7,728 bases of DNA from Chitinispirillales bacterium (GTDB lineage: Bacteria; Fibrobacterota; Chitinivibrionia; Chitinivibrionales; Chitinispirillaceae). The notes beneath the pieces are model-generated. The model was not told the DNA's origin. It searched no databases and worked only from the letters and a program-made list of their open reading frames with translations. The stretch lies in contig JAIRUL010000205.1 of the NCBI GenBank assembly GCA_031254445.1, forward strand, positions 1 through 7,728, given 5' to 3'. Shown here one piece after another: positions 1 to 5,496 of the stretch (positions within the stretch are counted from its first letter, which is position 1; each line of letters begins with the position of its first letter). A program made the position numbers and the translations under genes.

Positions 1-48
1 GGGGCGGACATTGCGGTGGTAGGCGCGCCGGATTTGGTGGGGATTTAA
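1..48 (+). CDS. 3' end of an unidentified upstream gene (partial)
   Basis: Reading from base 1, an open frame gives GADIAVVGAPDLVGI and then a TAA stop at 46-48. Only the last 15 residues are visible, too few to name a family. The Ala/Val/Asp-rich ending could be the C-terminus of a Rossmann-like or HAD-type enzyme, but that is a guess. The next gene starts 6 bases after this stop on the same strand, the usual spacing of an operon. That close fit is the main reason to treat this frame as coding. Confidence 0.5.
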   Translation, partial: GADIAVVGAPDLVGI

Positions 49-54
49 GCGAAT

Positions 55-1374
55 ATGTGGAACGTTAATGCATTAAAAAATGTTGTTTACAACTGGGGAT
101 TGATAGGCGATTCACAACATGACGGTTTTGTGGGGTTGATGAATAGCCGCTTTCCGCCGGAGGCCTTTCAGGAGCATCTTGACAAAAGAAGAAAGGCGAT
201 AGCAAACGCCGAGGCGTCTAAGGAGTTGCTTGACGGCGCGGTTCAGCGCTTTCCAGAAGTCGTAGACTATAAGTCGGTAGAGAGTTCGTTTGATGATTTG
301 GCGGGGTTTGGGATTGTCTTTACAGCCGGCGGGGAGGGTGAGCGGCTTAGGTTGAGCCTGATTGGCAAGGGGGTATCTGAAGAGTCGCTATGCGATTTCA
401 CAAAAGCGACGTATCCGCTTAAAGGTTTTTACGAGGATTTCGGCGCGTTGCAGATTAATTTGGCTATGGTAGGATGGATATGCCGCGAGTACGGCGTCGA
501 TATGCCGGTAATCGTTACCACGGGCCCGAAAGGCTCGGTTACGGACAGGGTTATCCCGAAAATCATCAGCAAATACAATAATTTTGGCATATCAAACATA
601 AAAATCATCCCGCAAGACGAGCGGCTGCATTTTACGGTTGACGAAAAGATCGCGGTTCGGTTGGCTGCCGGCAGCATATTGCCGGTTACTCACCCCGATG
701 AAACCGGCGGCCCGTTAATGAAATTGAAGCGGCGTATCGATATGGATGGCGTTGACGGGCCGTCGATACCGTTATCGGCGCGCGTATCAACGCAAAAAAC
801 ATCAGCCCCGGCCGCCCCCTTGCAATGGCTATCGGCCAAAGGCTGTGAAAAATTACTGATAATCCAAGCCACCGCGTTATACGACCCCCGTATGCTCTCC
901 GGCATCGCCGCGGCCGCTAAAGGCCGCGACTGCGTGGGCGTGGGGATCCCCCGCAAGGGCTTCGCCCCCGACGACCCGTTCGGCACTTTCGTCGTTGTCG
1001 AGAAAAACGGGGAAAGCGCGCTTTGCATCGTCGAGCAGGGCATCCGCAATGGCGGGACGCGCGCTATCGCCGACAAGAATACCGGCGCGCATCTGCCGTT
1101 CAACACGGGGCTCTACGCCGTCGATTGCAAGCTGCTTGAAAGCAGCGAGCTTCCCGACTACGCCACGCCGCCTAAGGAGGTCTTGCCAGGCGCCCCGCGC
1201 TCCCCGAAAATCGGCTACGCGGCGACCGACATCCTGCCGCTGGCTAGGCGCCCCGTCGTCCTCACGGTCGCCCCAAACATGTACTCGGTGATAAAATCCG
1301 CGCGAGATTTGGAATCCATCGCAGACGCCGCCGACCGTTTTGGGTTGCGGGAAACCATAGGGGCATGGCGTTGA
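55..1374 (+). CDS. UDP-sugar pyrophosphorylase-like nucleotidyltransferase (UDPGP family)
   Basis: The 439-residue product looks like a GT-A-fold nucleotidyltransferase of the UDP-sugar pyrophosphorylase group, soluble and cytoplasmic. Enzymes of this group join UTP and a sugar 1-phosphate to give UDP-sugar and pyrophosphate. Visible evidence: a nucleotide-binding loop TAGGEGERL (residues 90-98), a family-typical basic loop TKATYPLKG (116-124), HPDETGGPLMKLK (213-225), EQGIRNGG (327-334), PFNTGLYAVD (348-357) and a late PNMYSVIKSARDLE (407-420). Residues 1-80 form a helical N-terminal extension, as in UDP-GlcNAc and UDP-glucose pyrophosphorylases. The exact sugar cannot be read: the loop is GGEGERL rather than the common GGxGTRLG, so the substrate is open. 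The start is the first ATG; a G-rich stretch (GGTGGGG, 37-43) lies 11 bases upstream and is a weak ribosome site. It probably shares an operon with the gene ending at 48. The 5' half is G-rich on this strand and the 3' half C-rich. Confidence 0.72.
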   Translation: MWNVNALKNVVYNWGLIGDSQHDGFVGLMNSRFPPEAFQEHLDKRRKAIANAEASKELLDGAVQRFPEVVDYKSVESSFDDLAGFGIVFTAGGEGERLRLSLIGKGVSEESLCDFTKATYPLKGFYEDFGALQINLAMVGWICREYGVDMPVIVTTGPKGSVTDRVIPKIISKYNNFGISNIKIIPQDERLHFTVDEKIAVRLAAGSILPVTHPDETGGPLMKLKRRIDMDGVDGPSIPLSARVSTQKTSAPAAPLQWLSAKGCEKLLIIQATALYDPRMLSGIAAAAKGRDCVGVGIPRKGFAPDDPFGTFVVVEKNGESALCIVEQGIRNGGTRAIADKNTGAHLPFNTGLYAVDCKLLESSELPDYATPPKEVLPGAPRSPKIGYAATDILPLARRPVVLTVAPNMYSVIKSARDLESIADAADRFGLRETIGAWR

Positions 1375-1386
1375 TTTTGACGTACC

Positions 1387-1408
1387 GCGCCCTACGGGCG
1401 CTTGTTTT
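1387..1408 (+). terminator. Probable intrinsic terminator after the nucleotidyltransferase gene
   Basis: A 6-base-pair all-GC stem, GCGCCC (1387-1392) with GGGCGC (1396-1401), closes a 3-base loop. It is followed by TTGTTTT. It sits 13 bases past the stop of the preceding gene, where a rho-independent terminator is expected. The stem is short and the T-tract is interrupted by one G, so it may be weak. Confidence 0.55.
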
Positions 1409-1431
1409 AAAACAGTGCCCCCCCGTCCCCA

Positions 1432-1481
1432 AAAGATTTTGACTTTAAGACTTTGACTTTGACTTTAAAATCAAAATCTTT
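1432..1481. repeat. AT-rich inverted repeat with GACTTT iterations
   Basis: AAAGATTTTGA (1432-1442) is the exact reverse complement of TCAAAATCTTT (1471-1481), giving an 11-base-pair stem. The 28 bases between hold several imperfect GACTTT units. It starts just after a C-run near 1420-1430. The region is low-complexity and non-coding. The right arm overlaps the left arm of the next hairpin, so the two structures would compete. Confidence 0.6.
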
Positions 1482-1522
1482 AATATTCAGACGAAGCCGT
1501 AGGCTTCGTCTGAAAAAGATTT
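1474..1522. repeat. Long imperfect hairpin in the intergenic region before the ParA-like gene
   Basis: The core is a perfect 13-base-pair stem, TTCAGACGAAGCC (1486-1498) against GGCTTCGTCTGAA (1502-1514), closed by the loop GTA. Pairing continues outward: AAATCTTT (1474-1481) is complementary to AAAGATTT (1515-1522), leaving a 4-base bulge AATA (1482-1485) on the left side. Neither side has a clean T-tract directly after the core, though the flanks are AT-rich, so terminator function is uncertain. It could be a mobile repeat, an RNA structure in a leader, or a protein site. Confidence 0.7.
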
Positions 1523-1566
1523 AAAAAATTTGACTTTTATAGGCTTCGTCTGAAAAAGATTTAAAA
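1500..1566. repeat. 27-base direct repeat, two copies 40 bases apart
   Basis: Positions 1500-1526 and 1540-1566 are identical over 27 bases (beginning TAGGCTTCGTCTGAA), separated by 13 bases of AT-rich spacer. Each copy contains the right arm of the hairpin at 1474-1522, so the single left arm can pair with either copy. Two copies with a short spacer are not enough for a CRISPR array. The element more likely belongs to a dispersed repeat family of this genome. Confidence 0.8.
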
Positions 1567-1590
1567 GATTTTGATTTTAAGATTTTAACG

Positions 1591-1616
1591 TTGATAAAGT
1601 ATTAATTTTATATTAT
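1591..1616 (+). promoter_or_regulatory. Possible promoter and AT-rich start region of the ParA-like gene
   Basis: The bases just before the ATG at 1618 are almost entirely A and T and contain TATATT (1609-1614), a candidate -10 box, and TTGATA (1591-1596). Only 12 bases separate them, too few for a standard -35/-10 pair, so the -35 is not established. No Shine-Dalgarno sequence precedes the ATG. The mRNA may therefore be leaderless or nearly so, or initiation may rely on an AT-rich unstructured leader starting further upstream. Confidence 0.25.
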
Positions 1617-1617
1617 C

Positions 1618-2466
1618 ATGAAAATAATCTCAATACTCAACCACAAGGGCGGCGTGGGCAAGACCACGTTCACGGGGAGCATCGCCCAGGCGCTCGCGCT
1701 GACGGGGCGGCGGGTGCTCGCCATAGACAACGACAGCCAGCACAACCTCTCGTCGCTTTTGAACGTCGGGTCCGTGCAGCCGAACATCCTAGACGTCTAC
1801 CGCGCGCCGAAAGAGAGCGCGCCCAAGCGGCTTTTAAGCGCGGTGGTGAAGACGGGCCTGCCGAACCTGCATATTATAACCTCGTGCGGCGACCTTGTCG
1901 ACGGGTGCGTGGGGGACGCATACCACCTCAAAAACGCCATTGACGAGTGCTCGCTCGAAAGGTTTTATGATTTTGTGCTAATAGACAACGCCCCGGGCTT
2001 AGACCAGCTTCAGGCGTCGGCGGTGAACGCTTGCCACGAGATTTTCGTGCCGACGGAGCTGTGCCAGTTCGCGGTGGACGGGCTCGTGGAGATGGAGCGG
2101 ACGCTTGCCGCGCGCTGCCCCCTAGGCGGGCGGGTTTCGAAAATAATCCCCAACTTCTACCGCAACGTCCGCCGCCACAATACGTTCTTAGCGGCGCTAA
2201 ATACGATGTTCCCCGAGCGGGTAACGTCCACCAGCATACTTGTCGATTCGGTGTTCGACGAGGTTGTGACGGAGGGGAAGATACTGTTTTTGCATAGGCT
2301 CTACTCCAAGGGCGCGGCCTGCTACATCCGGCTTGTGCACGAGCTCTTCATGCTTGACGAAGAGGAGGTGTGGGACGCTGTTTTAGGCAAGCGCGGCGAG
2401 CATATGCGCGAGGAGGCGCGGGAGCGGTATTACAAAATGAAAGAGGGGAGCGTCGGCGATGATTAA
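1618..2466 (+). CDS. ParA/Soj-family ATPase
   Basis: This 282-residue protein is a deviant-Walker ATPase of the ParA/Soj/MinD superfamily. These form ATP-bound dimers and place chromosomes, plasmids or protein clusters inside the cell. Visible: deviant Walker A KGGVGKTT (residues 10-17, signature Lys10 and catalytic Lys15); the A' region AIDNDSQHNLS (35-45), where most ParAs have DxDPQ, so Ser replaces Pro; Walker B YDFVLIDNAP (117-126) with Asp123; and the IIPNFYRNVRRHN segment (176-188), matching the ParA ILPTxYDxRTR region. Length is normal. The N-terminus MKIISILNHKGG is typical and supports this ATG, although no ribosome site precedes it. No parB gene or parS-like site is visible. The next gene overlaps the stop by 8 bases and encodes a predicted membrane-anchored protein. 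This suggests a positioning role at the membrane rather than simple chromosome segregation. Confidence 0.88.
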   Translation: MKIISILNHKGGVGKTTFTGSIAQALALTGRRVLAIDNDSQHNLSSLLNVGSVQPNILDVYRAPKESAPKRLLSAVVKTGLPNLHIITSCGDLVDGCVGDAYHLKNAIDECSLERFYDFVLIDNAPGLDQLQASAVNACHEIFVPTELCQFAVDGLVEMERTLAARCPLGGRVSKIIPNFYRNVRRHNTFLAALNTMFPERVTSTSILVDSVFDEVVTEGKILFLHRLYSKGAACYIRLVHELFMLDEEEVWDAVLGKRGEHMREEARERYYKMKEGSVGDD

Positions 2467-2875
2467 AGAACGGGCCGGGGAGAGCGTGTTCGGGAACGCG
2501 GACGAGGCGCTTGCCGGAAAGATAATATCGAGGTCAAAGAGGAATAGCAAGGAACCGGAGCGGGCGTTTAGCGGTATGGATGCCGGCGTTGCGGGCGGCG
2601 TAGGCGGTATCAATGGCGAGAATAGCATTAACAGCGAGAGCGGTATCAATAGCAAAAAGGCCGTCAACAGCAAGAATGGTGTCGATAGTAAGGATGGCGT
2701 CGATAATATTAATGATAAGAACGGTAAGCGCTGCGCGGACGGGTTTGGGGAGCGCTGCGCGCCCCGTCATCGGGTCGGGCGCAAATCGTTATCGCCTATT
2801 GCAAAGATTGCGATACCGGTGCTTTTAGCGGCGATAGCGCTGTTGATTTTGACTCGCGGGCGCAGAGATGGTTAA
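2459..2875 (+). CDS. Small predicted tail-anchored protein with tandem hexapeptide repeats
   Basis: I do not recognise a family for this 138-residue protein. Its order is: a charged N-terminus (1-40) containing VFGNADEALAGKIIS (10-24); a Gly/Ala/Val stretch (41-50); six hexapeptides of pattern [IV]-[ND]-S-x-x-[GA] (51-86), the first and last imperfect; a basic linker with two RCA units carrying Cys92 and Cys100; a hydrophobic helix (about 113-132); and a short basic tail TRGRRDG. No signal peptide is seen. A single C-terminal hydrophobic segment suggests a tail-anchored protein with its bulk in the cytoplasm. The start overlaps the ParA-like gene as ATGATTAA, with a good ribosome site AGGGGAG (2444-2450) 8 bases upstream. 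The end overlaps the next gene as ATGGTTAA. These matching 8-base overlaps support a real, coupled gene. It may be the membrane partner of the ATPase, which is an inference from position. Confidence 0.72.
   Translation: MIKERAGESVFGNADEALAGKIISRSKRNSKEPERAFSGMDAGVAGGVGGINGENSINSESGINSKKAVNSKNGVDSKDGVDNINDKNGKRCADGFGERCAPRHRVGRKSLSPIAKIAIPVLLAAIALLILTRGRRDG
2609..2716 (+). repeat. Six tandem 18-base units encoding hexapeptides
   Basis: The units start at 2609, 2627, 2645, 2663, 2681 and 2699. They encode INGENS, INSESG, INSKKA, VNSKNG, VDSKDG and VDNIND. Protein pattern is better kept than DNA, since Asn, Gly and Ser codons differ between units. That suggests an old expansion under protein-level selection rather than recent slippage. 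A second small duplication follows: AGCGCTGCGCG occurs at 2727-2737 and 2751-2761, 24 bases apart and in frame. Confidence 0.8.
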
Positions 2876-4238
2876 TCACTGGAATGACGCAAGCGAACAG
2901 GGTTATGCAAGTAGGCATAGCATCCGCCATCCCCGGTTAGAAAGGGGCATTCTTCGGCAGGCATACGCCACGACGCTCTTGGGCGCCGATAATGATTTGG
3001 CTATGCACGGCGGGGGGAACACGTCAATAAAAACTGCTATCGCTTATGGGGGCGGCAACGAAAAGCGCGCGCTTTACGTTAAGGCGACGGGGACGCCGCT
3101 CGGCGCGTTTTTGCCGGAGCATTTTGTCGCGATGGATTTGGAGTTCCTAGAGGGCATAAGATCCGGCGGCGCGCTTGACGACGAGGCGATGGCGCGTGGG
3201 TTTAGCGATCATCAGCTAGCGCAGAGCGGTAGGCTGCCGTCAATCGAATCGCTGATGCATGCGTTCATCCCGGCGAAGGCCGTTGACCACACGCACCCAG
3301 CCGCGATACTGAAAATTGTCAACCGCGTGGGCGGGACGGAGCTTTTAAAGGAGTGTTTCGGCGGCGATTTGGCCGTCGTCCCGTACGCGCGGATGGGCTA
3401 CGACCTCGCTATGGCCGTATCGGGGGCCGCGCTGGAAAATAGCGGGTGCAAGGGCGTGGTCATGGCGCATCACGGCCTCATTGTTTGGGGCGAGGGCGCG
3501 CGCGAGGCTTATGACTTGACAATTTCCATTGTCAACAAGGCCGAGGAGTTTTTGTCAAGCATGGCGTCGCTGCCGCTTTCGCCGGCGGTGGGCGTTGTGC
3601 CGGAGGATGTATCGGTAAAAAATTACGAGCTGATCGCCCCCATCGTCAAAGAGTGCGTGTCGCAGGCGCAGCTGCTATTATCGGTTGGCGATGAGGAAAG
3701 CCGTACCACGCAAGCGCCGTCTGAGCCGCATGGCGCAAATAACGCCGGCGCTGATATTGACAACGTATCCTTATCGCTGCTAAATACGCCGGACGTTCTG
3801 GAACTTATCGCTTCGCCCGACGGCAAAAACATAATCTGCGACCCGCCCATGACCCCCGATTACCCGATGCGCTTTCGGATACTGCCGTTGTGGGCGAACA
3901 TTAGTATAAGCGCCGACCCGCAAAAGATAGCATCATACATCCAAACGGCAGTTGACAAACACGTTGACGGCTATAAAGGCAACCTAAAAAAACACGGCGT
4001 CGCCGGCGCCCCGGCGCCCGACCTTCTCCCGAGGGCCATAGTCCACCCGCAAGTGGGCGTAATCTGTATCGGCCAAACCGCCGCCGCCGCGCGCATGGCC
4101 GCCGACTTCACCCGCCAAGCGTTTTCGATAAGGCGCGCGATAGCCGAAAGCGGGGGAGTGTACGAGAGCCTGCCGGAGGAGTACATTTTCGATATGCAGT
4201 ATAGGGGGTATCAGAAGGCGAAGATGGAAGGGCATTAA
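2868..4238 (+). CDS. Class II aldolase/adducin-family protein (RhaD/YuxG-type aldolase part without dehydrogenase)
   Basis: The 456-residue product is a zinc-dependent class II aldolase/adducin protein. Relatives cleave sugar phosphates such as rhamnulose 1-phosphate to dihydroxyacetone phosphate and an aldehyde. Visible: HGGGNTS phosphate-binding loop (residues 47-53), YVKATGTPLG (70-79), PSIESLMH (124-131, likely catalytic Glu127), DHTHPAA (140-146, zinc ligands His141 and His143) and MAHHGLIVWG (199-208, third zinc His about 202). The C-terminal segment from about 385, including HPQVGVICIG (393-402) and the ending FDMQYRGYQKAKM, resembles the region that precedes the short-chain dehydrogenase half in bifunctional RhaD/YuxG proteins. 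Here the protein stops where that domain would begin. A loop at about 275-305 looks like a flexible insertion. The ATG overlaps the previous stop by 8 bases and has no clear ribosome site, so it is probably translationally coupled. The natural sugar substrate is unknown. Confidence 0.82.
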   Translation: MVNHWNDASEQGYASRHSIRHPRLERGILRQAYATTLLGADNDLAMHGGGNTSIKTAIAYGGGNEKRALYVKATGTPLGAFLPEHFVAMDLEFLEGIRSGGALDDEAMARGFSDHQLAQSGRLPSIESLMHAFIPAKAVDHTHPAAILKIVNRVGGTELLKECFGGDLAVVPYARMGYDLAMAVSGAALENSGCKGVVMAHHGLIVWGEGAREAYDLTISIVNKAEEFLSSMASLPLSPAVGVVPEDVSVKNYELIAPIVKECVSQAQLLLSVGDEESRTTQAPSEPHGANNAGADIDNVSLSLLNTPDVLELIASPDGKNIICDPPMTPDYPMRFRILPLWANISISADPQKIASYIQTAVDKHVDGYKGNLKKHGVAGAPAPDLLPRAIVHPQVGVICIGQTAAAARMAADFTRQAFSIRRAIAESGGVYESLPEEYIFDMQYRGYQKAKMEGH

Positions 4239-4239
4239 A

Positions 4240-4268
4240 TTGTTTCCCTCTCCCGCATAAACTATATT
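4240..4268 (+). promoter_or_regulatory. Candidate promoter of the Ser/Thr kinase gene, predicting a leaderless mRNA
   Basis: TTGTTT (4240-4245) and TATATT (4263-4268) are separated by exactly 17 bases. Transcription would start about 7 bases after the -10 box, which is the A of the ATG at 4275. No Shine-Dalgarno sequence lies between. This agrees with a leaderless transcript, but the call rests on pattern matching only. Confidence 0.4.
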
Positions 4269-4274
4269 TATAAA

Positions 4275-5420
4275 ATGGAGAACAATTCCGGCCAAATCCC
4301 GCAGCAGCGTATCCATTTAGGCGCGTCCAACCCCTACGGGGACAACCCCTACGGCGAGCAGCCGACCGTCATGCCGGAGGCCGGTTCTAAGCTCGGCCCG
4401 CACGTCATCCAGAGCGCGATCGGCGAGGGCGGCAGCGCGGGGGTCTTCAAGGCTTGGCACGAGGAGCTTGAGGCGGTGCGGGCGATAAAGATACTCAAGC
4501 AGGGTTACAGGGCCGACGCCCGCGAGCGGTTTTTCACCGAGGCGAAGATTTTAGCCGACATCCGCCACCCGAACATCGTAGCGATATACGACATCGGCTA
4601 CATGGAGCGGCAGGCGCCGTACCTTGTGCTCGAGTACGTGGAGGGGGTGTCCATCAAAGCGCTGATAGCCGGCAACGGCAAGATGCCGTGCGCAGTCGCG
4701 CTCTCCATAGTGTTTTTCCTCTGCCAGGCGCTGCACTACGCGCACCTCAAGAGCTATACGCTCTACGGCAAGGTTTACAAGGGCCTTATCCACCGCGACA
4801 TAAAGCCGGAGAACATTCTCATATCGAAAGAGGGGAGCGTGAAGCTGATGGATTTCGGCATAGCGCGCCCTAGCGAGGTGAGCCTGCACACCGTAGGCGG
4901 AAAGGTCATGGGGACGCTGGTTTACCTTAGCCCCGAGCAGCTTTCGGGCGGCGCGCTCGACCACCGCAGCGACATCTTCTCGCTAGGCGCGGTGCTTTAC
5001 GAAATGGTAACCGGCGCCCGCGCTTTCCCGCAGAAGACGCTAACTGAGCTAGTGCAAAAGAAAACCGCCGGGCAATACCGCTCCCCGTCAAGCCACAACG
5101 CGAACCTCCCGCCCCGCTTAGCGCGCCTTATAGACAAGTCGATGAGCCTAAGCCCAAACGGCCGCTACGCCAGCGCCGCCGACATGGCCTACGACGCCTA
5201 CGGGGTGCTAAAAGAAATCTCCGACCTCCCCCCCCACGACGTATTAGCCCAATACATGCGGGACCCAAAATCGATGCAAGAGGCGATGCCGCCGCCGAAA
5301 GGCTCCGGCTTGGCAATAGATGATAAACAAGGATTCGCCATGCCCCCTTGGGCCATAGTAGCAATAACCGCGGCCGGCGTGGCTGTTACGGGGATGATAG
5401 CGTTGCTGTTTATACGGTAG
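4275..5420 (+). CDS. PknB-type Ser/Thr protein kinase with C-terminal membrane anchor
   Basis: This 381-residue protein is a Hanks-type Ser/Thr kinase. The domain runs from about 42 to 312 with all key parts: glycine loop GEGGSAGVF (50-58), ATP-binding Lys72 in AIKILK, helix-C Glu89, catalytic loop HRDIKPEN (173-180), DFG (193-195), GTLVYLSPEQ (213-222) and SDIFSLG (232-238). About ten extra residues (KSYTLYGKVYKG region, 159-170) precede HRD, as in some myxobacterial-type kinases. It should be active. The N-terminus (1-40) looks disordered and has a tandem NPYGD/NPYGE, encoded by a 15-base duplication at 4329-4358, and PTVMPE, where a phospho-Thr could sit. A hydrophobic helix at about 358-380 ends the protein, so there is a membrane tail but no PASTA or other outer sensor; input is probably cytoplasmic. 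It lies 36 bases after the aldolase and probably has its own promoter. Codons near the 3' end are strongly C-rich. Confidence 0.93.
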   Translation: MENNSGQIPQQRIHLGASNPYGDNPYGEQPTVMPEAGSKLGPHVIQSAIGEGGSAGVFKAWHEELEAVRAIKILKQGYRADARERFFTEAKILADIRHPNIVAIYDIGYMERQAPYLVLEYVEGVSIKALIAGNGKMPCAVALSIVFFLCQALHYAHLKSYTLYGKVYKGLIHRDIKPENILISKEGSVKLMDFGIARPSEVSLHTVGGKVMGTLVYLSPEQLSGGALDHRSDIFSLGAVLYEMVTGARAFPQKTLTELVQKKTAGQYRSPSSHNANLPPRLARLIDKSMSLSPNGRYASAADMAYDAYGVLKEISDLPPHDVLAQYMRDPKSMQEAMPPPKGSGLAIDDKQGFAMPPWAIVAITAAGVAVTGMIALLFIR

Positions 5421-5496
5421 GGTTGATGTTGTTGATATATTGATGGTATATTGATTTCTATTTTTTATAAATAATTATAACCAAACGGAGCAAAAA
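5421..5496 (+). promoter_or_regulatory. AT-rich spacer with TTGAT iterations and ribosome site for the aminopeptidase
   Basis: TTGAT occurs four times (5423, 5432, 5440, 5451), and TATATTGAT is repeated at 5436-5444 and 5447-5455, an 11-base step. A possible promoter is TTGATT (5451-5456) with TATAAC (5476-5481), at a long 19-base spacing. TATAAA (5466-5471) is an alternative -10. GGAG (5487-5490) lies 6 bases before the ATG and is a clear Shine-Dalgarno site that fixes the start of the next gene. No GC hairpin terminator follows the kinase. Confidence 0.4.

Noticed and set aside
1486..1562. CGTCTGAA occurs three times (two forward, one reverse), recalling the Neisseria DNA uptake sequence GCCGTCTGAA in hairpin form.
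   Set aside because: The bases before the core are TT, not GC. All copies lie in one repeat cluster, and the genes do not look neisserial. The likeness is probably chance within a local repeat.
1500..1566. Two direct repeats with a short spacer as a possible CRISPR fragment.
   Set aside because: Only two copies, a 13-base AT-rich spacer and no cas genes nearby; far from CRISPR geometry.
1375..1617. Searched for tRNA, small ORFs or an insertion-sequence end in the intergenic region.
   Set aside because: No cloverleaf, no convincing ORF and no transposase fragment or target-site duplication were seen; only repeats, hairpins and AT-rich low complexity.
2534..2770. A - strand open frame of 78 codons that reads as a hydrophobic repeat protein.
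   Set aside because: It is the antisense of the hexapeptide repeat; its periodic hydrophobicity follows from the complement of Asn, Asp and Ser codons. The + strand gene has a ribosome site and matching overlaps on both sides.
3984..4316. A 110-codon - strand frame spanning the end of the aldolase gene and the start of the kinase gene.
   Set aside because: It covers two well-supported + strand coding ends and the kinase promoter, with no recognisable protein features.
4371..4373. Alternative ATG start for the kinase at residue 33.
   Set aside because: It also has no ribosome site. The upstream ATG at 4275 agrees with the candidate promoter and retains the NPYG segment.
4551..4964. A 137-codon - strand frame inside the kinase gene.
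   Set aside because: It lies opposite the conserved kinase motifs, and long antisense frames are common in GC-rich DNA. No family features are visible.
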